Positions 1 to 9,622 of a stretch of DNA of 64,000 nt are shown one piece after another. How positions within the stretch are numbered: the stretch's first letter is position 1; each line of letters opens with the position of its first letter. The notes under the pieces are model-generated. The model was not told the origin of the DNA and ran no database searches. It was given only the letters and a program-made list of their open reading frames with translations. A program made the position numbers and the translations under genes. The stretch covers positions 2,666,097 to 2,730,096 of the forward strand of contig NC_020174.2 of the NCBI RefSeq assembly GCF_000224145.3, read 5' to 3'. The stretch is from Ciona intestinalis. Taxonomy: Eukaryota > Chordata > Ascidiacea > Phlebobranchia > Cionidae.

Positions 1-52
1 TTAATAGCCTATTCACACTACCCTACATACACGCATATGCTAGTTAACTTAC

Positions 53-746
53 CTTGCGAGTCCAAGCATATAACGTCATCCTCTTCGTCACTGTATCCAA
101 ACTCTGGCATCTCTTCGTAACCATATTTAACTTTGAGCTGAAAAAATATAGAAGCTGTTAATGCAGATTTGAATTAGAAACTCAGTATTAGATATATGGC
201 CCATATCCTTTATGGTAAACTTTGGACATGCCTTAGGTTGGGTAGTATTTTGTGGCAGTTGATCTTAATACAGCTAAATATACTAAGAGCATTCTATTTT
301 AAATACTTCTGTTGTTTAATGTAGGGTATACATTATACAACAGAAGTTTAAAATTATACGATAAAATGCCGGACTGTTACACCCTGAAAACAATAATGGA
401 AAACAAACTTTTATTTAAACAAACAACATTAAAAACCTAATCAGAAGAAAAGTATGTAATTATAAACATAACATAACTTTTTTATTATTTATTTTTTCGA
501 AACTAATACGAAGGATTATTTAAGTTATTTTACCGTAAAAACGAAAAGAAGGAAATCAAAAGCAAAATATTGATAAGAGTGTGGAAAAAAGCATCACTTT
601 AGGAGGACCCTAAAATTATACAAACATTAAGAACGTACCATTACAGCAACATCCTCCCAGTTAATGCAGTAACCAATTTGAAATATGTCCGACTCTCCGT
701 TATAATCAACAACCATAACAAATGTATCTTTGCTATGAGAATCCAT
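53..746 (-). CDS. PB1-domain protein, N-terminal exons (probably NBR1-like), partial
   Basis: Two coding exons are visible: 639-746 (36 codons from the ATG at 746) and 53-137 (28 codons plus one base), joined in phase 0. Donors are GTACGT and GTAAG. The product starts MDSHSKDTFVMVVDYNG and continues to EFGYSDEEDDVICLDSQG, where the window ends. The acidic stretch followed by a Ser-Gln-Gly turn fits the end of a PB1 domain. The order resembles the selective-autophagy receptor NBR1, whose PB1 domain has an acidic segment just before the same S-Q-G motif. PB1 domains mediate head-to-tail pairing, for example with p62/SQSTM1. NBR1's ZZ zinc finger, tryptophan (FW) domain, LIR and UBA would lie left of the window. 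Other PB1 proteins cannot be excluded from 64 residues. Confidence 0.55.
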
Positions 747-2790
747 TTTAACCTTTGAAGGTTAAGTGATAGGACACCAGCAGATATTAACTTTTTATAA
801 ACGTTGCTTATTTAGTATAAGAGGTAATAAACTCTGAAAACTTATCAAATAAGTCTTATTAAGAGTAACAAACAAGAAAATAGAGGTTTTACTTTTTAGC
901 ACTCCATAGTTCTAAACGGAAATTCCGAAAACTTTGATTAAAAAATATATCACACCAAAATTGTAATTTATCTCCTCAAGTCAAATGTAACAACAAATAT
1001 CTATCAAATTAATTACAACATATTAAAGAAAGGAATTAGCAGCAAACCGACAATCGTTAAAAACACTTCACAGGTAAACAACTTTTTAACCCATAATGTA
1101 ATACCGGATTACAGTTTAATAACTAAATTGACTTGTAACTTAATCTGACTATAGCTTTCATATGATAGAACTATGCTTATGCGAAACATCTACACATGCC
1201 GATTGTACACGTATCATTAAAGTTACGTTGCAATAAAGTTTCCCCATTTGTCGCAATCGCAGTTCCCCGAAGAAAATAGTTCAGTTTCCCAGCAAATAAG
1301 GAACTGAAGCTTTGTTTACAGTCTTTGTATAGTCACGTGATTCTATGACGTGTTTACACGTGACGAAGTCATGTGTTCATGAACCAAATCACACATTAGT
1401 AATCACGTGGTTATCACTGGCAGTCTTTTTACAGAAGACAGAAGCCAATACTATCATATATATAGTAGGGTGAGGAAAGATAGAACACCTTTTTATTCTA
1501 TTTTCCCGTTCCATTTGGTAGTAAACAAAGAAAATTTAAAGAATTACAAAACCGTATATCATCACGACTTCCATAGACCTAAACTTGTTGAGCACGTTAG
1601 TGGTCTAATAGATCCTTTTTCGTCGAACAGTTGTTCTTGTTGTTGTTGTTGGACGACTTTTTTCCGCACTTACCTCAATTTTTAATTCTAGCATTTATTC
1701 GTTAATCTCTAGGAATGTGGGACATTGGGAGTTTTGGAGTAAACGACTGCACGTGTTGGTGAGATAAGAAATCCAAAGATGTTGTACAAAGCGTATTTAC
1801 ACATATTCTTTACCAATCACTCAATACTCATACGTCATAAGTTTCATTAGTTAGGCATATAATACCTGTATAAATACATTCTGCCTACTCCTCCACACTC
1901 ACCAATGGCGACTGGAACCCGTTTTGTTGGTTACTTCAGATTTGTTTTTGATCGAGCCCAGTCCACCGTTGTTCACGACTTCCACAGACCTTTTTAAAAC
2001 ACGATCAGGCTATTTGGATATTATGTGTTAAAGGTGTCCCATCTTCCCCGACTCTACTATATTATGCTAATTAGTTTAAAACGTGCTCATTCATTCGATC
2101 TGTGATCTCTTGTTTAGTATACCCTGGTGTAACACACGATCAGGATATTTCAATCGTATGTGCTTGTGGGCGGATCAGTGCGGCGCAGGTGGTTTCCTGA
2201 TTCTACCTGCCGTACTTGATTCTGAACCGTGCACGTCCTCACTGTCCCGAGCTCTGTACCCGCACCGCGCTCAACAGAAATCTGACTGCAGCGGAACAGT
2301 AACGACACTGTATACCAAGTCCAGGTTACAACCCCTTTTATTCGACAAAACGACACTGACGTCACGTTACAGATAACAGTGAGAACAGCAAAGCTTTGCA
2401 GTGTCCGCGACTGCCCATACAGCACTGGCGCAGGGCGAGAATAACGTTATAAACATAATATATACAGCAAGCGGAGTTTCTCAGCATTGTCCGAACGGTT
2501 CATTGTTTTGCGACAGCATCGTTATTTTATCGGAACGGAAACTATCAAATCCCGTCCATAAACTTGTAATAACAGAAAATTGATAATAACTATTAATACA
2601 GTTTACATTTTTGCTACAAATTGGGCATTGCTGTACTTTTTTGCACAAGCCACATCTCAAAAATTATCTTTAAGTGCAATTGACTCAGTTTCTAATATAT
2701 TTTTCATAAATGATCTTGTTATTATATCAGTATATTGAGTTTAAATCACACCTGAGAAATAAATTAGTCAATTAAAACCTACAAAACTAC
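747..2790. other. Intergenic, repeat fragments, no gene
   Basis: No ORF here shows splice structure or a recognisable domain. There are two halves of the GGGTGGGG-type MITE: a left half at about 1462-1582 and a right half at about 1972-2064. Both contain the CACGACTTCCA segment and they are separated by about 390 bp. A fragment of the long repeat family, in reverse orientation, lies at about 2577-2700. The 5' flank of the PB1 gene (747-1400) is AT-rich with no identifiable element. Confidence 0.6.
1462..2064. repeat. Two MITE halves separated by ~390 bp
   Basis: The left half (about 1462-1582) begins TATAGTAGGGTGAGGAAAGA. The right half (about 1972-2064) ends with GGTGTCCCATCTTCCCC and a CTACTATA end. 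They are either one interrupted copy with a short duplication at the break or two truncated copies. Confidence 0.6.
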
Positions 2791-3110
2791 AATGTGGGGA
2801 AAAGTGGGACACCAAATTGAAATAATTTTATATTAACAGTTTTCTGCAACTTGTAGTTAACCTTTATTAAAATTAGCCGACTGTGCTAGTTTCTTTGCCG
2901 TGCAAACTTTGCATAAATATCTTTAAAACAGTATTTTTTGTTTTTATTTCAACTTAAAGTCATATAGACCCTTGCTTATTTTCCTCATGCTTATCTTTCG
3001 TTTTTTATTTCACAAAACTAAAACTAGTTTTATAAGACTAAATCGAACTTGACGAAATATTAGTCGTATTTTTTATGCATCTATGAAACTAGTTTAATCG
3101 TTCACAACTA
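2790..3110. repeat. Long AT-rich interspersed repeat, left arm of the satellite block
   Basis: Starts with a TGTGGGGAAAAGTGGGACAC terminus. The segment is similar throughout to 32795-33065, sharing the TTTCTGCAA..TGTAGTTAAC and TATTTTCCTCAT blocks. Its last ~100 bp recur in inverted orientation at 5640-5757. It is a non-coding, MITE-like interspersed repeat. Confidence 0.65.
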
Positions 3111-3292
3111 CGAAAATGTTTTATCTTAACAAAAAAATCCTATTTAACATATTTTCTTAATATATCTCCAGCAGTATCTCAGTGGTAGATCCAAACTTCT
3201 TTCAGTACACTTGAACTTGTTTTGATATTGGGATTTTTGAAAATTTAGGGAATTTTCCTTTATCTTTGTAGCTCTTGAACACCCTCTAAAAT

Positions 3293-4923
3293 GTGACGTT
3301 ACGAAAATTGTGACGTCACAAAAGTGTGACGTCACGAAAAATATGACGTCATGCAAAACTGTGACGTCACGAAAAATATGACGTCAGGCAAAACTGTACT
3401 GTCACAAAAAATGTGACGTCACAAAAGTGTGACGTCATATCAGGAAAAAATGTGACGTAACAAAAAAATGACGTCACGAAAAAATGTGACGTCACGAAAA
3501 ATGTGACGTCACGGGAAAATGTGACGTCACGAAAAATATGACGTCATGCAAAAGCGTGACGTCACGAAAAAATGTGACGTCACAAAAGTGTGACGTCATA
3601 TCAGGAAAAAATGTGACGTAACAAAAAAATGACGTCACGAAAAAATGTGACGTCACGAAAAATGTGACGTCACGGGAAAATGTGACGTCACGAAAAATAT
3701 GACGTCATGCAAAAGCGTGACGTCACGAAAAAATGATGACGTCACGAAAAATATGACGTCATGCAAAACTGTGACGTCACGAAAAATATGACGTCACGAA
3801 AAATGTGACTGTCACGAAAAATGTGACGTCACGAAAGTGTGACGTCATATCAGGAAAAAATGTGACGTAACAAAAAAATGACGTCACGAAAAAATGTGAC
3901 GTCACGAAAAATGTGACGTCACGAAAAAGTGTGACGTCACGAAAAATATGACGTCATGCAAAAGCGTGACATCACGAAAAAATGTGACGTCAAGAAAAAT
4001 ATGACGTCACGCAAAATTGTGACGTCACGGAAAAGTGTGACATCACGAAAAATATGACTTCACGAAAAAGTGTGACGTCATGAAATTTGTGACGTCATAA
4101 TTCTTATGACGTCACGAAAAATATGACGTCACAAAAAATGTGACGTCACGAAAAAATGACGTCACGAAAAAATGTGACGTCACGAAAAATTATGACGTCA
4201 CGAAAAATATGACGTCATGCAAAAGTGTGACATCACGAAAAAATATGACGTCAAGAAAAATTATGACGTCACGAAAAAGTGTGAGGTCTCGAAAAATATG
4301 ACGTCACGAAAAAGTATGACGTCATAAGAATTGTGACGTCATGAAAAAATGATGCCACGAAAAAAGGTGACGTCACGAAAAATATGACGTTATGCAAAAG
4401 TGTGACGTCACGTAAATTGTAACGTCACAAAAAAATGACGTCACGAAAAATGTGACGTCACGAAAATTGTGACGTCACGGAAAAGTGTGACATCACGAAA
4501 AATATGACTTCACGAAAAAATGTGACGTCATGAAAAATTATGACGTCATAAGAATTGTGACGTCACGAAAAAATGACGTCACAAAAAATGTGACGTCACG
4601 AAAAATATGACGTCATGCAAAAGTGTGACATCACGAAAAATTGTGAGGTCTCGAAAAATATGACGTCACGAAAAAATGTGACGTCATGAAAAAATGATGT
4701 CACGAAAAAATGTGACGTCACGAAAAATATGACGTCATGCAAAAGTGTGACGTCATGAAAAATTATGACGTCATAAAAAGTGTAACGTCACGAAAAATGT
4801 GACGTCACAAAAAATGTGACGTCACGAAAAATGTGACGTCACGTAAAGTGTGACGTCACGAAAAAAGTGAGGTCTCGAAAAAATGACGTCACGAAAAATG
4901 TGACGTCACGAAAATTGTGACGT
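3293..4923. repeat. Minisatellite of CRE palindromes (TGACGTCA), ~1.63 kb
   Basis: Tandem array of an approximately 17-18 bp unit, consensus GTGACGTCACGAAAAAT, roughly ninety copies. The central TGACGTCA is a perfect 8-bp palindrome identical to the canonical cAMP-response element bound by CREB/ATF. Spacers vary (CGAAAAA, TGCAAAAG, CATAAGAATT). Several units carry single changes such as GACATC or GAGGTC. A compound segment containing CATATCAGGAAAAAA recurs at 3431, 3592 and 3841, so blocks of units have been duplicated. The copies are non-coding in all frames. Whether any site is bound in vivo cannot be told from sequence. Confidence 0.95.
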
Positions 4924-5024
4924 GTTACAGAATTATTTGACAGTATTATCAACGCTTATATATACACATTATATATATAACATGGGACTATACAAAGAAG
5001 ACGGAAATTTTTTTCCGCTAGAGG

Positions 5025-5285
5025 CGGTAATTATTTAAATTAAAAAATACGGAAAAACGAACAAAACACACTACAAAGTGTTAATAAGTGTAAAACAAAT
5101 TAATTAAATAATAAAAATACCTTTCTAAATACATAAAACACTAGTAAGAACATATTTCCCACATTAGGTCGGTTATATACGCTCTTTCGTTCTGTTTACT
5201 GTCGTCGAGTCTGTGGTGTAGCGGTTTACGTGCGGTCGTAAACTCTCTTTGTTTCATTTTTACCGGGTTCGAGTCCCGCACAGTG
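5025..5285 (+). repeat. tRNA-derived SINE, family 2
   Basis: Contains an A-box-like GGTGTAGCGGTTTACG (about 5215-5230) and a perfect B box GGTTCGAGTCC (about 5267-5277) followed by CGCACA. A related copy lies at 19318-19585, sharing the AT-rich left part (ACACTAGTAA, CTCTTTCGTTC) as well as the B box. The shared flank shows this is a repeat and not a stand-alone tRNA gene. Confidence 0.7.
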
Positions 5286-5639
5286 GAATACTTTTTATAT
5301 ATTTTTTTTTTGTTTGACGAGTTTGGGGTTAGGAGTTGGGGGTTAGGGGTTTATATCTTATGTGTATGAAACTAACTGCTCCCCATAAAATAGAGAAACG
5401 AATTTGTCATCGCCTTCTAGCGGAAAAATTTTTCCGTCTTCTCTGTATAGCTCCATGTATATATATAAGCGTTGGTATTATCACGACTTTATAAAACGTC
5501 CGTCAAAGCTGATTACTGTTTTTAAATACTTAAAAAAAATATGTGAAATAGAAACAGTATACTTTGAACAGGTAAAAAATGCGAAATAGTAAGGTGCTAT
5601 TTTTTATTGCTCGCTAAATCAAAGTAAAGCTGAAGATTT
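5286..5639. other. Intergenic, no gene seen
   Basis: AT-rich sequence between the family-2 SINE and the inverted arm. A stretch near 5410-5440 (CTAGCGGAAAAATTTTTCCG) mirrors one near 5007-5030, so short inverted repeats flank the SINE. No coding signal. Confidence 0.5.
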
Positions 5640-5757
5640 TTTAGTTTGCGTGTGCGAACGATTAAACTAGTTTCATAGATTCATAAAACAACCTTGAATA
5701 TTTCGTACAGTTTGATTTTGTCTCATAAAACTAGTTTTAGTTTTGTAAAAAAAAACT
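5640..5757. repeat. Inverted right arm matching 3009-3110
   Basis: The reverse complement matches 3009-3110 (shared ACAAAACTAAAACTAGTTTT and ATCTATGAAACTAGTTTAAT blocks), at roughly 80% identity by eye. The two arms face each other around the satellite and SINE block. Confidence 0.7.
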
Positions 5758-8207
5758 GATGTAACGGTCTATGAGAGGCGTGTCCTAGGTCGCCCCGACA
5801 GGTCACACGAGGGTTGTAGATTGACGAAAACGCGTACGTTGATTTGTTGTAAACGAATTTATTTTGTACGGGTACGCACGGTACGGTACGTATGTACGCA
5901 CGGTTTTCTAAAAATATATACACGATTAAATAATACACAGGCACTTAAGTGATACACACACACTTAAATGGTACACACACTACACACAGGGCGTACGGTT
6001 TACATACTATCACACAAAATAATACGATATATAAAAAACATAGCACCTACCGAACAATTTTAGGACAAGATAGCAGGCACACACAGGGCCGCTCAGGGGT
6101 AACTATTCAAACAAGATGGATGTTGGCAGATATAAATACAACAGTACACTTGGACTGCGAGGTGATCGGAAAAGAAAGATAAAAAATAATTACCAGCAGC
6201 CAAAACGTGGCGTAATTGTGACGTCACATAACACATTAAATACACACGCATGAGAAATTAAAATTAGGGGACATAAACAAGCTGCTACAAAGCAAGAGCG
6301 AATTATAAAGCAAATTAAGACGTCACAACTGAGATATAAACATGAAGAAAATAGGCAGGGGTCAATATGACTTAAATTTGAGATAAAAACAACAAAAAAC
6401 TTTGAAAGTTTTGCTTCAAATTTAGTAATTTATACCTCAGCGGTTATTCAACTATAAGATACTGTTACAATAATATAATATTTTGAAATTATATTCGAAA
6501 TTTGGTCATTTGCACTTGGTGATAACTTATAAGAAGTGGCTTGTGCCCAAAACAGAGTAGTAATACCCAATTTGTAGCAAAAATAAAAACCTTATCAATA
6601 GTTATATTCAATTTTCTGTTATTACAAGTTCATATACATTTGTAGGATACAATATTTATCCATTGATGTTCGAGCATTACCAATTGTTATGCAATAATAT
6701 AATGTATAGGTAACATGTTAAAAACTATAGCAGTAGGCAAGAAAAAATGTTTAGACTTAATTTTCAAAGCGTACAGTATTATTTTGTGTTATTTACGTAT
6801 ACTCCTGTTTATAAATACACTTATTAATTAAAATTAACAATGATTTTAAACTGCCTCATCTTAGTCTGTGTGTGTTTTCGATTTTGTAAAATTTCACCTG
6901 TTGTGCGGATCGCTAAATAACTACCCGTGTGTTTTATTATATTTTATTAAATTGTTGTCAATTAATAAAGAAATGATAGTACTAACTTTTGGTATTACCC
7001 AAAAAACGTCATCTATTTTGATTTTGGAATAACTTGGCAATATGTGCTTAAGTGTCCCATTTTCCCCCATTGTACTATAACAACGGTCTATAGAAGTCGT
7101 AAAGACATAGTTTAATAATTTATTGAGTGTTCTTATACTGCTAAATAAGACGGGTAATTAGAATGAAAAGGTGTCTCATTTTTCCCCGCCGTACCATATA
7201 CAAATAAATAAAAAACAAGACAATATATGGTAAATATGTTCGAAATTCAGTCATTTGCACTTGAAAACAGTTCATGAGATGTGGCTTGTGCGAAAAATAA
7301 TGTAGTAGCAATACCCAGTTTGTGGCGAATGTGTGAATTTTATTAATAGTTATTATTAATTTTGTTACTAATACAATAATAAAAGCGACATGTTAAAAAG
7401 TTTACCAGTATTGCAAGAAAAAGAGAATTTAAATTTGATTTTCAAAGCGTTGAATATTTTTTCGTGTTTTTTATGTATATAGACAGTCCGGCGCCGTGGC
7501 AAAGTGTGAGCGCGCCTGCTTGTAAACGTTAGGTAATGGATTCACGGCTCGACGCTGCTACCATTGTGGTCGTTAGTGTCCTTGGGCAAGACACTTAACG
7601 ACAATGGCTCCAACCCAGGGGTCACTAATGGGTTGACAAATCAGCCACATATAAAAAAGTTCCACAAAATAATCACCCATCACAAAGGACATGGCAACTG
7701 GTAAGCTGGCACGAGGTATATTAACACCCGTGTTATAACGACTGTCGTTTTCCGGCCAAGCGAGAATAAAGTAAGTTACATTTACTCATTCATATAATTT
7801 TTTAATAAAATTAACACGGATTTTAAACTTTCCCGTCTTACCCCGTGTGGTTTCGAACTGGTAGAAATAAACCTGTTGTGCGAATCGCTAAATAACTCCT
7901 CGTGTGTTTTAGTATTTTTTAAAAATTCTTATTAATTAATAAAGGTATAATATAACTGATTCGTGGTATCCCGCCAAATCCACCATGTAATTTTGTTTTT
8001 GAAATATTGGGCAATATATGTGGTAAGGCAGGGTACACCGTCTCCTCCGCACCTTATTGTGTGCTAAAGGTATTCTGTGTTCTCCCACCCTGCTATAAAA
8101 CTGTATAAGGCTGATGTACTTTGCAAATGTGTTTATTGTATCTAAACTACTAAAACAAAATATTTTTTTAATTAGGAGAGTTTTTAAATTGGTAAATTCT
8201 TAACTTT
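5758..8207. other. Intergenic, long repeats; no gene
   Basis: 5945-6010 is CA-rich simple sequence. 6360-7080 and 7215-8090 are two copies of a long non-coding repeat, sharing TTTGCACTTG, GTGGCTTGTGC, CCTGTTGTGCG and GATCGCTAAATAACT blocks. The second copy is interrupted by a SINE. Further related sequence occurs at 36000-36545. Short ORFs here are not conserved between copies. Confidence 0.6.
7486..7775 (+). repeat. tRNA-derived SINE, family 1
   Basis: Begins GGCGCCGTGGC, has a tRNA-like head (AGCGCGCCTGCTTGTAA, then GGTAATGGATTCACGGCTCG as a degraded B box), a body with TGTCCTTGGGCAAGACACTTA, and ends TCCGGCCAAGCGAGAATAAA. The same unit recurs many times in the window on both strands. This copy sits inside a long repeat. 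Confidence 0.85.
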
Positions 8208-9083
8208 TTACTTCTTGAACGCGGTACTGAGCATATCAATTGGAAGCGGGAAAACTATGGTTGAATTTTTTTCCGCACTTATGGTAGTCAGGGTTTGCAA
8301 GTATCGTAATTGCATTGCATTAGGTGAACCTGACATAACATCTGCTGCCTCCTTAAGCTTTATCGATGCATTCATTTCTCCTTCAGCTGCTATCACTTTT
8401 GCTTTGGCTTCTCTTGACGCTTCGGCTTCCGCGGCCATTGCCCTTTGTAGCTGTATTGGAAGACGAACATCCTTAATTTCAATGCGTTCCACTTTGATTC
8501 CCCAGGCATCCGTTGCGTTATCCAAGTGTTCCATCATTTCGTGGGTAATGTGATCACGGCCTGTTAAGATCTCTGACAGGCTTCGGGTACCAAGCATGTT
8601 TCTTAACGTTGTTTGTGCCAAAAGACGAGTCGCTCCATCGGCATTTTCGACGTTAGCAACTGCCATCGTAGCATCAAATATTCTGTAGTAAACCACGGCG
8701 TCCATTGCTACGGTTACGCTGTCTCTTGTTAGAATTTCTTGAGGAGGAACGTCGAAAGACTTTGTGCGTATATCAATTTTGCGGTATTCATCAGTGCACG
8801 GTATCACAAAGAAAATACCTGGACCTTTAGCCCCTCCAGAGACCAAACGGCCAAGCCGAAATATCACCGCTCGTTCATATTCCTGAACCACTTTTACGGA
8901 GGCACAAATAGCAAAAGGAAAGAAGGGAATCATAACTAGACACGATAAAACCAATAATAATAAACCACATATTCCCGCACCTCCTGCTTTATTCTGGTCA
9001 AATCGAGCATTTTGTTCAGCCCTTTGTTGCATTTCTACCTGGGGTATTCTTTTTCCGTATTCCGTAGGTCGTATCTTTTGCAT
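8208..9083 (-). CDS. STOM: Stomatin (SPFH/prohibitin-domain membrane protein)
   Basis: A 291-residue uninterrupted ORF, very close to the usual stomatin length (about 288). A short cytosolic N-terminus leads to a hydrophobic hairpin at about residues 36-61 (GICGLLLLVLSCLVMIPFFP), then the SPFH/PHB domain starting at VKVVQEYERAVIFRLGRL. It includes GPGIFFVIPCTDEYRKID, the PPQEILTRDSVTVAMDAVVY block and the C-terminal coiled coil rich in Ala-Glu (AMAAEAEASREAKAKVIAAE). It ends LPIDMLSTAFKK. Stomatins are monotopic inner-leaflet proteins that oligomerise in cholesterol-rich membrane and modulate ion channels. The whole CDS lies in one exon. The divergent Speedy gene starts 540 bp away. Stomatin versus a close paralogue (stomatin-like 3) cannot be settled from sequence alone. 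Confidence 0.93.
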   Translation of the reverse strand: MQKIRPTEYGKRIPQVEMQQRAEQNARFDQNKAGGAGICGLLLLVLSCLVMIPFFPFAICASVKVVQEYERAVIFRLGRLVSGGAKGPGIFFVIPCTDEYRKIDIRTKSFDVPPQEILTRDSVTVAMDAVVYYRIFDATMAVANVENADGATRLLAQTTLRNMLGTRSLSEILTGRDHITHEMMEHLDNATDAWGIKVERIEIKDVRLPIQLQRAMAAEAEASREAKAKVIAAEGEMNASIKLKEAADVMSGSPNAMQLRYLQTLTTISAEKNSTIVFPLPIDMLSTAFKK

Positions 9084-9622
9084 AAGGCCCTTAGTTCTGT
9101 TGCAAAATACTCCTTTGCTTTCGAGTTATAAACACGGAAATGTTACCAATTGTTTGTCAGTTACCCAGTCAACAACAATGGTAATTTATTACGCACAACA
9201 ATACACTTCATACGTTCATACCCTGCTTTTACAACGTCTAACTTCATCAAGGCCGCTTTACTTTTAATTTAATAACCACGTATTAAGGTATCGACAAAAT
9301 CTAGACATAACACTATAAAATATGTTATTTGTACACTCTTTATCTAAACACCTGTTTTAGTAGTGCTCACTGTTAATGTAGGGGTTATGGCTCTTACTTC
9401 TTATTCTAATGCACCTTAAATTTCTATGATAAATAAAGGCGGATTTAAATTACGCGCCATTTTATCTTGGCGGAAAACAGCAAACCCCCAAAATCAAGTA
9501 ATAAAAAGAAATTACAGTCTGTTACTTTTTCATTATCTGAGCACGTTTAAAATTGACAGAATTTGTTACTTCATATTTTATAAAAGTAAGCTCACGTTCA
9601 AATATCATTAACAAAAAGAAGT
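9084..9622. other. Divergent intergenic region between stomatin and Speedy
   Basis: 540 bp between two genes transcribed away from each other, so it must hold both core promoters or 5' UTR exons. No TATA box or repeat stands out. AT-rich. Confidence 0.4.

Noticed and set aside
2083..2425. Overlapping ~95-codon ORFs on both strands near 2.1-2.4 kb
   Set aside because: Partly derived from repeat sequence, no splice partners and no domain recognised.
3293..4923. CRISPR-like appearance of regularly repeated units
   Set aside because: There are no unique spacers. Units are directly tandem, the spacer is a simple A-rich variant, and the locus is in animal DNA with introns and SINEs.
5210..5285. 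Stand-alone tRNA gene with a perfect B box
   Set aside because: No convincing acceptor stem closes around it, and the same B box with the same non-tRNA flank occurs at 19318-19585, so it is a tRNA-derived repeat.
5949..6182. 77-codon ORF rich in Thr, His and Tyr
   Set aside because: It is the translation of a CA-rich simple sequence, with no domain or splice context.
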